From: an uncultured Bacteroidales bacterium
GTDB taxonomy: Bacteria; Bacteroidota; Bacteroidia; Bacteroidales; WCHB1-69
Assembly (NCBI GenBank): GCA_900315705.1
Contig: ONAB01000012.1
Coordinates: 1 to 64,000 of the forward strand
Reading direction: 5' to 3'
Length of the DNA stretch: 64,000 nucleotides
Position 1 is the first letter of the stretch, and each line of letters starts with the position of its first letter. The notes below the pieces were generated by a model. It did no database searches. It was not told where the DNA came from and worked only from the letters and a program-made list of their open reading frames with translations. A program made the position numbers and the translations under genes. This document shows, piece by piece, positions 9,321-17,201 of the stretch.

Positions 9321-9767
9321 ATGGAGATTACAGGTAAACTGATACAGAAGCTCCCGATGCAATCGGGCACCAGCGCCAGAACAGGCTCGTCCTGGCAGAA
9401 ACAGGAATTCGTCATTGAAACGGGCGACCAGTTCCCGAAAAAGATATGCGCCAACCTCTGGGGCGACAAGGCCGACCAGCTCAACCAATTCAACATCGGG
9501 GATATGGTGAAAGTATCCTTCGACCTCGAGTCGCGCGAGTTCAACGGCAAGTGGTACACCGACGTGAAGGCGTGGAAGATCGAGCACCCGCAAGTCAATG
9601 GAATGCCGGAACCGCAGGCCTACAACCCCGCCGGCATCCAGACGCAGCACACGACCTACACGCCGCCGACACCGCCGCCCGCCGCTTCCGAGTTGCCGGG
9701 CCAGAGTCCCGAGCCCTTCCAAGACACCTTCACCGACGAAGGCGCCCCCGACGACCTGCCCTTCTAA
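9321..9767 (+). CDS. DUF3127 OB-fold-like protein
   Basis: 148 residues, beginning 9 bp after mlaD. Residues 1-95 match DUF3127 (MEITGKLIQKLPMQSGTS, WQKQEFVIETGDQFPKKI, FDLESREFNGKWYTDVKAW), a Bacteroidota family with an OB-fold-like pattern resembling single-stranded DNA-binding proteins. The C-terminal third is a Pro/Thr/Gln-rich disordered tail ending in an acidic DEGAPDDLPF, reminiscent of the acidic tip that SSB proteins use to recruit partners. DNA binding is an inference; the family has no settled function. A hairpin terminator follows. Confidence 0.85.
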   Translation: MEITGKLIQKLPMQSGTSARTGSSWQKQEFVIETGDQFPKKICANLWGDKADQLNQFNIGDMVKVSFDLESREFNGKWYTDVKAWKIEHPQVNGMPEPQAYNPAGIQTQHTTYTPPTPPPAASELPGQSPEPFQDTFTDEGAPDDLPF

Positions 9768-9786
9768 GCCCCTGACTACCCTTTGC

Positions 9787-9828
9787 GCCGCGACATCCCC
9801 TGGGCCAAAATCCCATTCGTGTCGCGGC
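9787..9828 (+). terminator. Hairpin terminator after the DUF3127 gene
   Basis: Arms GCCGCGACA (9787-9795) and TGTCGCGGC (9820-9828) are perfectly complementary across a 24-nt loop and are followed by ATTTTGTTAT. It ends the amidase-MlaD-DUF3127 transcript before the NlpC gene. Confidence 0.6.
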
Positions 9829-9854
9829 ATTTTGTTATATAAAAACCCAATGCT

Positions 9855-10649
9855 ATGACTCACGGAATCTGCCGATGGATGGCCGCCGCCCTGCGCGCAG
9901 AGCCCTCCCACACCGCCGAGATGGTCTCCCAACTCCTCTTCGGCGAGACCTACGAACTGGTTGAGGAGAAGACCGACTGGCTGAAAATACGCACCACCGA
10001 CTGCGGCTATGAGGGATGGCTGCAACGCAAACAGCACACTCCCCTCCCCGACGAGGAGTTCGCCGCCTACCAGTCAGCGCCCCGCCATCTGGTGCGCACC
10101 CTCTTCCAGTTTGTGCGCGACAAGGAGAGCCACATCCCCACCCCGCTCTGCATCGGCGCCCAGTATCCCGAACCCAAGGAGGGCACCTTCACGCTGGCCG
10201 GTCGCCAGTACGTAGTGGAGCCGGAAACTCTGCAACCCATACCGCACCACGAGGGATTGTCGGAGAAGCAAGAGCAACTGTTGGCCTTCGCCCTGCAATA
10301 CCTCAACACCCCCTACCTCTGGGGCGGGCGCACCCCCGCCGGCATCGACTGCTCCGGGTTCTCCCAGATCGTGATGCGCAGCATCGGCATCGAACTGCCG
10401 CGCGACGCCTCCCAGCAGGTGGAACTCGGCACCCCGGTGGATTTCGCCGATGAGGCCCGGATCGGCGACCTCGCCTTCTTCGGCAACGAGGAGGGACGCA
10501 TCATCCACGTGGGCATCGTTTGCGGCCACCGCCAGATTATCCACGCCTCCGGCCACGTGCAGATCAACACCCTCGACGACACGGGCATCTTCCACGCCCC
10601 CAGCGGCCAATACACCCACTATCTCCGTATCATCAAACGCCTCTTCTAA
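9855..10649 (+). CDS. NlpC/P60 (C40) peptidoglycan endopeptidase with SH3 domains
   Basis: 264 residues. The N-terminal half contains SH3b-like segments (MVSQLLFGETYELVEE, WLKIRTTDCGYEGWLQRK) that would bind the cell wall. The C-terminal domain, about residues 135-260, is an NlpC/P60 cysteine peptidase: catalytic Cys in GIDCSGFSQIV, catalytic His in RIIHVGIV and the third polar position in QIIHASGHVQIN. These enzymes cut gamma-D-Glu-diaminopimelate bonds in stem peptides, consistent with the DAP-type MurE in this window. No export signal is obvious at the chosen ATG, so it may act on recycled muropeptides in the cytoplasm or the start may differ. mltG follows 6 bp later, suggesting co-transcription. 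Confidence 0.9.
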   Translation: MTHGICRWMAAALRAEPSHTAEMVSQLLFGETYELVEEKTDWLKIRTTDCGYEGWLQRKQHTPLPDEEFAAYQSAPRHLVRTLFQFVRDKESHIPTPLCIGAQYPEPKEGTFTLAGRQYVVEPETLQPIPHHEGLSEKQEQLLAFALQYLNTPYLWGGRTPAGIDCSGFSQIVMRSIGIELPRDASQQVELGTPVDFADEARIGDLAFFGNEEGRIIHVGIVCGHRQIIHASGHVQINTLDDTGIFHAPSGQYTHYLRIIKRLF

Positions 10650-10655
10650 CCGATT

Positions 10656-11678
10656 ATGAAAAAGAAGATTCTCTGGACATTGCTCATCCTCTGCGGCATC
10701 GTCATTGCCGTGGCCGCCTACGGGGCATACGCCCTGTTCGGGCCCAACACCGGCAACAGCAGCGAGGTCAAGGTCACCCTGCCGCACGAGGCCACCTACG
10801 AGCAGATGAAGGACTCGCTGCGGGCCCACAACGTGCTCCGCAACGAGCGCACCTTCGACCGCACCGCGCAGCTGATGCGCTTCAAGACCGTGCGGCCCGG
10901 TCGCTACACCATCCCCGCCAACTGCAGCAACATCGAGCTGGTGCGGCTCCTGCGGCGCGGACAGCACTACCCCGTGCGCTTTGCCTTCAACAATGTGCGC
11001 ACCATCGACCAGTTTGTCGAGAAGGTGGGCAACCGCTTCTTCTTCACGCCGGAAGAGTTGGCCACCTGCCTCGCCGACAGCGCTTTCATCGGCAGTATGG
11101 GATTCAACAGGGCCACCCTGCCCGCCCTTTTCATCCCCAACACCTACGATATCTACTACGACATCACCGCCAAAGGGTTTGTGGAGCGGATGTACGAATT
11201 CTACCGGCAGTTCTGGAACGACCAGCGCCAATCGCAGGCCGAGGCCATCGGGCTGACGCCCGTGGAGGTGGCCACGCTGGCCTCCATTGTGGAGGAGGAG
11301 AACCACCGGCCCAAAGAGAAGGCCATCATCGCCGGGCTCTATATGAACCGGCTGCACAAGGATATGCTGCTGCAGGCCGACCCGACCGTCAAGTTCGCCC
11401 TCGGCGACTTCGCCCGCAAGCGCATCCTCAACGCCGACCTCACGGTGGACTCGCCCTACAACACCTACAAATACAAGGGACTGCCGCCCGGGCCCATCCG
11501 CATACCGGAGGGCTCCACGATGGACTCGGTGCTGCACTACACGCACCACAATTACCTCTATATGTGCGCCAAAGAGGATTTGTCGGGCTATCACAACTTC
11601 ACGGCCAGCGCCGCCGAGCACGCCCGCAACGCAGCCCGCTACCGCGCCGCCCTCAACCAACAGCATATCAAACGCTAA
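10656..11678 (+). CDS. mltG: Endolytic transglycosylase MltG
   Basis: 340 residues with a single N-terminal transmembrane helix (ILWTLLILCGIVIAVAAY). The MltG/YceG fold is recognisable from a LysM-like part (residues about 40-110) and the catalytic region ASIVEEENHRPKEKAIIAG, which contains the essential Glu. LYMNRLHKDMLLQADPTV and DSPYNTYKYKGLPPGPI follow. MltG cleaves nascent glycan strands at the membrane and so sets strand length during peptidoglycan synthesis. It sits between a C40 peptidase and a ROK kinase with gaps of 6 and 12 bp, which suggests one transcript. Confidence 0.95.
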   Translation: MKKKILWTLLILCGIVIAVAAYGAYALFGPNTGNSSEVKVTLPHEATYEQMKDSLRAHNVLRNERTFDRTAQLMRFKTVRPGRYTIPANCSNIELVRLLRRGQHYPVRFAFNNVRTIDQFVEKVGNRFFFTPEELATCLADSAFIGSMGFNRATLPALFIPNTYDIYYDITAKGFVERMYEFYRQFWNDQRQSQAEAIGLTPVEVATLASIVEEENHRPKEKAIIAGLYMNRLHKDMLLQADPTVKFALGDFARKRILNADLTVDSPYNTYKYKGLPPGPIRIPEGSTMDSVLHYTHHNYLYMCAKEDLSGYHNFTASAAEHARNAARYRAALNQQHIKR

Positions 11679-11690
11679 AACCTCAGCCCT

Positions 11691-12626
11691 ATGAACACCT
11701 ACACCATCGGCATCGACATCGGAGGCACCAACACCGACATCGGCATCGTGCGCGACGACGGCCTCATCGTGGGCCGCAGCAGCATACCCACCGACCGTTA
11801 CAACACTGCAGAAACGTATATGGAGGCTATCGCCACCCTGATTCAGCAACTGTTGTCGGAAAATAACATTGCGCAGCTGCAGGGCATCGGTATCGGCGCC
11901 CCCAACGGCAATCCGCACACCGTCAGCATCGAGGCCAACACCGCCAACCTGCGCATCAAGACCGCCATACCATTAGGCTATTTTTTAGGTGCCCGTTTCG
12001 GCGTGCCGGTGCAGTTGGACAACGACGCCAACGCCGCCGCCGTGGGCGAGATGGTGTACGGTGGGGCCAAGGGAATGCGCCATTTCATTATGCTCACCTT
12101 AGGCACGGGCGTGGGCAGCGGCATTGTTGTTGACGGCCGGCTGCTGCACGGAGCCCACGGGATGGCTGGTGAACTGGGGCACGCCATTGTGGTTCCTGGA
12201 GGCCGGCCGTGCAGTTGCGGACGGCAGGGATGCGTGGAGATGTACGCCTCCGCACGAGGCATCTGCCAGAACTACCGGGAGGCACTGCTGAAGAAGCATC
12301 CCGGCCAAACCGTCCCGGAAGATCTCACCTGCAAGTTTGTGGGGGAATCCGCCCTGCAGGGCGATCCCGTGGCCGTGGAGGCCTACGACACCACCGCCCG
12401 CTGGCTGGGACTGGCCTTGGCCAACGCCGCCGCCTTCTCGGAACCGGAGGCCATCTTCCTGATGGGCGGTCCCACCCGCGCCGGCGAAGCGCTGATGGGA
12501 CCCCTGCGTCGCTATTTTGAAGAAAATCTGCTGTTTCTGTACAAAGGGAAAATCAAGATTCTGCTCTCGCAACTGGTCCAGAACGACGTGGCCATCCTCG
12601 GCGCCGCCGCCCTCGCCCACCGGTAA
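11691..12626 (+). CDS. ROK-family sugar kinase (glucokinase-like)
   Basis: 311 residues, a complete ROK protein. The N-terminal phosphate-binding motif is GIDIGGTNTDIGIV, the substrate/catalytic segment QLDNDANAAAVGEMVYGG holds the catalytic Asp, the second ATP loop is TLGTGVGSGIVVDG, and HGMAGELGHAIV carries the ROK signature His. The zinc site CSCGRQGCVEMYAS has all its Cys ligands. No helix-turn-helix is present, so it is a kinase rather than a ROK repressor. It would phosphorylate glucose or an N-acetylated amino sugar in the cytosol; neighbouring wall hydrolases make an amino-sugar recycling role possible, but substrate cannot be read from sequence. Confidence 0.92.
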   Translation: MNTYTIGIDIGGTNTDIGIVRDDGLIVGRSSIPTDRYNTAETYMEAIATLIQQLLSENNIAQLQGIGIGAPNGNPHTVSIEANTANLRIKTAIPLGYFLGARFGVPVQLDNDANAAAVGEMVYGGAKGMRHFIMLTLGTGVGSGIVVDGRLLHGAHGMAGELGHAIVVPGGRPCSCGRQGCVEMYASARGICQNYREALLKKHPGQTVPEDLTCKFVGESALQGDPVAVEAYDTTARWLGLALANAAAFSEPEAIFLMGGPTRAGEALMGPLRRYFEENLLFLYKGKIKILLSQLVQNDVAILGAAALAHR

Positions 12627-12644
12627 TGCTAAGATACGTTGCCG

Positions 12645-13556
12645 CTATCTTACTATCACCTTCTCGGTCGTTTTCCCTACCCGAACAATATAAATCCCCG
12701 AACGAATGGGGATGAAGTCCTCATCGCATTGTAAAGGCCTGCAATACAGGGTTTGCCCTAACATATTCATCACCTCTACATTTTGGTCCGGTTTTTTGTC
12801 GGAACATACCCGTATGCCTCCAGAAACTCCATAAACACGCACTTCTGGCCTGCTGACAATGGGCAGGCCTGTCACATTTGCTTGGATCTCAAGATAATTA
12901 TTCAAGTGGGTTATCGCAGTCCCGTCTTGTTCAAAAGAATAATTGTATGGATTATAATCCACATCAGCAGGAGACACAATATGACATCCGTGCAGCCACC
13001 AGCAATCGATGAGATTGTAACAGGTGGGGGCCGTGATTGTCAAGGAACTGCTGTCTATGAGAAAACAGGGTAAATGAAAATAATCATCAAACACATAATC
13101 GTAATAGGTGTTGATTCCCAAATGATTGGACACAATGTCGAGTGTTGCCCTTCCTTCCAGCAACAGGAATGTGGTTCTTTCAGCATTTATGGCCGTTCCA
13201 ACCGTATCATTCCCCACTCTTAAATATCCAGGGCCAATTATCGCACAGGAGTCGGGACCAATAAACAATCCATCAATGTAATTATCGCCTATGAGTTTCA
13301 ATTTGACAAAGTGTCTCCAGAAATCAATATTCCCCGAGACAGTCGCATCTTGCAACGTCAAAGTATGCGTGTCGGAGTTGTACGAAACGTGTCCGGTAAT
13401 AAAATCCCCGGTAATGCTATCTCTGGATTCATTAAAACCGATATCCCCTATATAAACATCATAAAGGGTGTCAGAGTCATTCTGCCCCCACACCACTTCA
13501 CTATTGAAACACAATAGCAGCATTAAAACTGTTAAGGGTAAAAATCTTCTTTTCAT
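12645..13556 (-). CDS. Secreted protein with C-terminal sorting-like domain
   Basis: 303 residues, convergent with the ROK kinase. A signal peptide (MKRRFLPLTVLMLLLCF, cut near VVWGQ) is followed by a beta-rich repetitive region with short turns (YNSDTHTLTLQDATVSGNI, LKLIGDNYIDGLFIGPDS, CAIIGPGYLRVGN), which resembles a small right-handed beta-helix. The last 70 residues (VRVYGVSGGIRVCSD, VEVMNMLGQTLYCRPL, SGIYIVRVGKTTEKVIVR) look like a type A T9SS sorting domain, so secretion to the cell surface is likely. AT-richer than its neighbours. No catalytic motif seen. The start is the ATG directly before the signal peptide, with a TATTTTTG box about 55 bp upstream. Confidence 0.8.
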   Translation of the reverse strand: MKRRFLPLTVLMLLLCFNSEVVWGQNDSDTLYDVYIGDIGFNESRDSITGDFITGHVSYNSDTHTLTLQDATVSGNIDFWRHFVKLKLIGDNYIDGLFIGPDSCAIIGPGYLRVGNDTVGTAINAERTTFLLLEGRATLDIVSNHLGINTYYDYVFDDYFHLPCFLIDSSSLTITAPTCYNLIDCWWLHGCHIVSPADVDYNPYNYSFEQDGTAITHLNNYLEIQANVTGLPIVSRPEVRVYGVSGGIRVCSDKKPDQNVEVMNMLGQTLYCRPLQCDEDFIPIRSGIYIVRVGKTTEKVIVR

Positions 13557-13610
13557 AATCTTATGGGATTTGTATGGTTAAACATACCCTTGAATTGAAC
13601 ATCTTGGCGG

Positions 13611-13618
13611 CAAAAATA
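13611..13618 (-). promoter_or_regulatory. -7 promoter element for the 12645-13556 gene
   Basis: On the minus strand the bases read TATTTTTG, followed by CCGCC, and lie 55 bp upstream of the ATG. Matches TAnnTTTG. Confidence 0.55.
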
Positions 13619-13864
13619 CAAAACATTCCTCGATTTTTATCCCTTCACAGTACGAATGTGAACCCTATCACCAAAAATATGATGACACAGGATATGCAGA
13701 CAATCGATTTATAGTGTAAATATTTAACAATCTGTATTTTACACAAATACAAATTTATCCCCTCTCAATTGAGTTTTATCCCTTCACACGCTTTATTTTG
13801 CTTTGGCTATGATATAGCTGTTGACCCGTAAAAGCGAAGGAGATTGTTTCCCCATCGCTTTTTC

Positions 13865-14124
13865 ACCCGTGGCACGGCAGTGCCGCGAGGCGCCAACTCC
13901 CCTTCTGATTTTCAGAAGGGGTGCCCGAAGGGCAGGGTAGTTAATATGGATTATAGTTCCTTATTTGTAGAAAGGTAGCTAACGGGATATCCTTGTTTCA
14001 AGAATTGTGGATGATTGTCATATTATTCCTGCCAAGGTATTTATATTCTTTATATTACTACCCCGGCCTACGGCCACCCCTTCGTCCGCACTTCTGTGCG
14101 GACAACGGAAGTTGGGAGTGTTTT
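13865..14124 (+). repeat. MITE-like palindromic repeat, copy 1
   Basis: The element contains nested hairpins: GGCAC/GTGCC, CCCCTTCTGA/TCAGAAGGGG, TGCCC/GGGCA, GGCC/GGCC in GGCCTACGGCC, and GTCCGCAC/GTGCGGAC. The same elements occur in the same order, in opposite orientation, at 54131-54322. Copy 1 carries about 88 bp of unrelated sequence near 13968-14055 and lacks one CCCCTTCT hairpin that copy 2 retains. Confidence 0.75.
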
Positions 14125-14147
14125 TCGGCGAGCAAGTAGCTTCTCTG

Positions 14148-15302
14148 CTACCCCTCTCTCGAGTCGCCCCTGATGAACATCGAATGGGGATCCACCTTGT
14201 TTTTCTCCTCCTCGTTTATCCTGCTCACGCTCAGCAACATTCCCAAAGCACAGCCCGAAACGAAGAGCGAGGCGCCGCCCGTGCTGATGAAGGGCAGCGT
14301 CTGGCCGGTGGCCGGCAACAGCTCACAGTTCACCCCTATATGCACAAACGCCTGGCACGTCATCCAGAAACCTATGCCGAAAGCCAGCAACGAACCCATT
14401 GCCGACCTGGAATTCCGGGCGATGTGCCACGCGCGGTAAAAGATGGTCAGATAGATGAATATGATAAACAAGCCGACCACAAGCCCCGTCTCCTCAAACA
14501 ATGAGGCGTAGGCGTAGTCGGTGGAGTTTTCGGGGAGGCGGTACTTGATGATGCCGCGGCCCGGGCCCGCCGGATGCAGACCCGAACGGGCAATGGCCGC
14601 CCGCGACAGAATCATCTGGTCGCCATAACCCTCCTGATTGTTCTTTGTGAAATAGTATTCCCAACGATTGACGAAGGTGGAGATACGCCCCACGTTGTCG
14701 AGTTTGCCGGAGGCCACCAACAGGGTCACCACCAACACAAACACCGTCACCAGACCACCCAAGGCAAAAAGCCCTTTCCACTTGAAGTTGCCCACGAAAA
14801 ACATCGCGAAGCCCGTCAGGAAAAGGATGATAGCCGTGGACATATTCAGCAGGGCGATGCCCCCGCAGAAGCCCAACAGCACCAGCGTGGCATAGCCCAT
14901 CTCCTTCTTGTCCAGTTCCTGCTGGCCGGCATCATACCGGCGGCCGATAAAGTTGGACAAGAACACGATAATCAGGAACCCAATGAAGTAAAAGGTCTGC
15001 AGGTCGAAGCCAAACAGAGTGACGCCGCGCACGGCGGAGGATCCCAGCGTCCAGATCAGCAGCACCCCGGCCAACAGCAGTCCCAGAAGGGAGAAATTGG
15101 ACACCAGCTTCTTGTAGTTCAAAAAATAGAACACGGCCAAACCGGCGTAGCAGAAGACCAGGTGCACGATGTGCGTCAACACGCGCGTGCCCTCGGTGCT
15201 GTACACCAACAGGATGGAAATCAGCGACAACATCCCGACTAGAATCAGGATGACCGAGTCGCCCCGGAACCATTTGCGTTTTTCTTTTACTTCAGGATTC
15301 AT
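14148..15302 (-). CDS. ftsW: Septal peptidoglycan polymerase FtsW (SEDS)
   Basis: 384 residues with about ten transmembrane helices. SEDS signatures are present: LLNMSTAIILFLTGF, where other SEDS proteins have the QPDxG-type region, then the large loop with GDQMILSRAAIARSG and GPGRGIIKYRLPENSTDYAYA, the segment FEETGLVVGLFIIF and the C-terminal GQTLPFISTGGASL. FtsW polymerises lipid II into septal glycan with its cognate transpeptidase FtsI, encoded upstream in the same cluster. It starts 12 bp after the murD fragment. In most Bacteroidota clusters murG, murC, ftsQ, ftsA and ftsZ follow; here a repeat element and a secreted-protein gene follow instead. Confidence 0.95.
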   Translation of the reverse strand: MNPEVKEKRKWFRGDSVILILVGMLSLISILLVYSTEGTRVLTHIVHLVFCYAGLAVFYFLNYKKLVSNFSLLGLLLAGVLLIWTLGSSAVRGVTLFGFDLQTFYFIGFLIIVFLSNFIGRRYDAGQQELDKKEMGYATLVLLGFCGGIALLNMSTAIILFLTGFAMFFVGNFKWKGLFALGGLVTVFVLVVTLLVASGKLDNVGRISTFVNRWEYYFTKNNQEGYGDQMILSRAAIARSGLHPAGPGRGIIKYRLPENSTDYAYASLFEETGLVVGLFIIFIYLTIFYRAWHIARNSRSAMGSLLAFGIGFWMTCQAFVHIGVNCELLPATGQTLPFISTGGASLFVSGCALGMLLSVSRINEEEKNKVDPHSMFIRGDSREG

Positions 15303-15314
15303 ATTGACAATATT

Positions 15315-15872
15315 TTACAACTGGCCGACAGCCTCCTGGAAAAGGTCGCCGCGCTGGCGGTAGGTCATCTGGGCCGTACCGTTCACGCCCGGCGAGAAGA
15401 GCACCGCGTAGTTGCGATCGCACGCATAGAAGGCCTGGCGCACCGCATCCTCGAGGTTCATCTCCACAAAGACAGGGATGTCCAGAGAGGAGAGGAAATT
15501 ATAAACATCGCTGTTATAGACACCTTGCAACACGATGGCCTTCACGTGACTCAGCACCTGGTCAATCAGGTCCTGTGTGAACTTCTCCACCTGGTCGATG
15601 CCGCAAATCCACACCGTGGGCTTGGTCATACTCTGCAGGGCATACCAGACCGCATTGGCATTCGTGGAGCGCGAGTCGTCGATGAAATCGATGGTGTTGA
15701 TGGTCTTCACACGCTCTAACTTGTGCGAGCTGCCCTCGAAGTCGGACAACGAAGCGGCGATGTTCTTCTTGCGAATGTTGACCAGATGGTTGGCCAACGT
15801 AGCCACCATCGGGTTGGCTTTTTCTCTCTCTTTTTCAAAAAGGCTGAAATTATTACTCTTTTGGGTAGGCAT
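15315..15872 (-). CDS. murD: Orphan MurD C-terminal domain (truncated murD)
   Basis: 185 residues at the usual murD position between mraY and ftsW, but only the end of a MurD protein. Residues 25-50 (LANHLVNIRKKNIAASLSDF) correspond to the last helices of the central ATPase domain and the rest to the C-terminal domain (HKLERVKTINTIDFIDDS, ALQSMTKPTVWICG). The UDP-binding domain and P-loop ATPase domain, about 270 residues, are missing, and only 47 bp separate this frame from mraY. Residues expected to contact ADP or glutamate have also changed: the usual DSKATN reads DDSRSTN, and the usual SPACASFD reads SPGVNGTAQM. It cannot be an active UDP-MurNAc-Ala:D-Glu ligase alone. The intact frame and normal codon use suggest it is still translated. 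A complete murD must exist elsewhere. Confidence 0.85.
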   Translation of the reverse strand: MPTQKSNNFSLFEKEREKANPMVATLANHLVNIRKKNIAASLSDFEGSSHKLERVKTINTIDFIDDSRSTNANAVWYALQSMTKPTVWICGIDQVEKFTQDLIDQVLSHVKAIVLQGVYNSDVYNFLSSLDIPVFVEMNLEDAVRQAFYACDRNYAVLFSPGVNGTAQMTYRQRGDLFQEAVGQL

Positions 15873-15919
15873 AGGTTATGGTTGTTTTATATGATGATGA
15901 AATTATTGACAATCAGGTA

Positions 15920-17176
15920 TTAACGTATTTTGAGGGTCACCACCGTGAGCACGGCCAGCAAGAGGGCGACGATGATATAGCGCTGCACAATCTTGTTCTC
16001 GTCAATGCCCTTTTTCTGGAAATGGTGGTGCAGCGGGGCCATCAGGAAGATGCGGCGTCCCTCGCCATACTTTTTCTTGGTGTATTTGAAATAGGAAACC
16101 TGCATAATCACCGACACCGATTGGGCGAGATAGATGCCGCAGAGTATCGGGATCAGCAACTCCTTGCGGATGATGATGCAGGAGACGGCCACAATGCCGC
16201 CCAGCATCAGGCTCCCCGTGTCGCCCATAAAGATCTGGGCCGGGAAACAGTTCCACCAGTAGAAGCCCAGACAGGCACCAATCATTGCCGACACGAAGAT
16301 CACCAATTCCCCGATATTGGGGATGTACATTATATCCAGATAACTGGCAAACACCACGTTACCCGACACATAGGCCAAAATAGCAATGGCCACGGCTATC
16401 ACCGATGTTGTACCCGTCGCCAGCCCGTCCAGTCCGTCGGTAAGGTTAGCTCCGTTGGAAACCGCCGCGATGATGAAGACGATGATGGGGATAAAGAGCA
16501 GGAACGACCATTTGCCGGTCTTGTCGCCCATCCAGCGCGTCAAAGAGCTGTAGTCGGCCTCGTGGTTCTTGAAGAAGGGAATGGTGGTTTTGGTGGAGTG
16601 ATGCGGTGCGCCGAAGACCTCCGGGGTGCCGGCATTCTCCTGGTTCTCCACCTGCAGCGCCGACTCGAGAGGAGTCATCACGTCCTTGGTGGTGTTTTTC
16701 TCACAAATGACGGCATCGGGATGGAAATACATCACACCGCCCACCATCAAGCCGAGCACAATCTGGCCGATGAGTTTCTTGCGCGGGGAGAGGCCCTCTT
16801 TGTTTTTCTTGAACACCTTGATGTAGTCATCGGCAAACCCCAGGGCGCCGAGCCACACCGTGGTGAAAATCATCAGCAGCACATAGATGTTGTGCAGCTG
16901 GCAGAACAGCAGCACAGGCACCAGAATGGCCGTGATGATGAGGAGACCGCCCATCGTGGGGGTGCCGGCCTTGGCCGACTGGCCCGCCAAACCCAAGTCG
17001 CGCACCGATTCGCCAATCTGCTTCTTGCGAAGGAGATGTATGAAGGGCTTACCCAGGAAGATGACGATGACCAGGGCCACCACAAATGCCAACGCGGACC
17101 GGAAGGAGATGTAACGGAACATTCCGGAGCCGGGCATTCCCAATTTATGCAACCATTCGAAAAGATAATATAACAT
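15920..17176 (-). CDS. mraY: Phospho-MurNAc-pentapeptide transferase MraY
   Basis: 418 residues with ten predicted transmembrane helices. It transfers phospho-MurNAc-pentapeptide from UDP to undecaprenyl phosphate to make lipid I. Conserved motifs: GTPTMGGLLIITAIL, the aspartates in LGFADDYIKVFKKNKEGLS, NLTDGLDGLATG, FMGDTGSLMLGG and the histidine-rich loop MAPLHHHFQKKG. A longer-than-usual periplasmic insert around residues 165-215 (including ALQVENQENAGTPEV) separates the second Asp motif from NLTDGLDG; a long insert is common in Bacteroidota MraY. It lies 25 bp downstream of murE in the same orientation. Confidence 0.96.
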   Translation of the reverse strand: MLYYLFEWLHKLGMPGSGMFRYISFRSALAFVVALVIVIFLGKPFIHLLRKKQIGESVRDLGLAGQSAKAGTPTMGGLLIITAILVPVLLFCQLHNIYVLLMIFTTVWLGALGFADDYIKVFKKNKEGLSPRKKLIGQIVLGLMVGGVMYFHPDAVICEKNTTKDVMTPLESALQVENQENAGTPEVFGAPHHSTKTTIPFFKNHEADYSSLTRWMGDKTGKWSFLLFIPIIVFIIAAVSNGANLTDGLDGLATGTTSVIAVAIAILAYVSGNVVFASYLDIMYIPNIGELVIFVSAMIGACLGFYWWNCFPAQIFMGDTGSLMLGGIVAVSCIIIRKELLIPILCGIYLAQSVSVIMQVSYFKYTKKKYGEGRRIFLMAPLHHHFQKKGIDENKIVQRYIIVALLLAVLTVVTLKIR

Positions 17177-17201
17177 AGCTTACAGGTTAATGGTTTGGTT
17201 A

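Larger units (their letters stand above)
13557..14147. other. Intergenic region with promoter and repeat
   Basis: 591 bp without a credible gene. The right end (13865-14124) is copy 1 of a palindrome-rich repeat described separately. The left part holds the promoter of the 12645-13556 gene and AT-rich sequence in which nothing else was recognised. Confidence 0.6.

Noticed and set aside
8235..10037. 600-codon minus-strand frame over mlaD and DUF3127
   Set aside because: Antisense to recognised genes, no conserved motif and low-complexity composition.
10074..11918. 614-codon open frame antisense to NlpC, mltG and ROK genes
   Set aside because: It crosses three well-supported genes and shows no domain; it is an artefact of GC-rich codon use.
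15315..15872. Sequencing-error explanation for the short murD
   Set aside because: A single frameshift cannot explain it: only 47 bp lie between mraY and this frame, so about 800 bp of coding sequence are physically absent.
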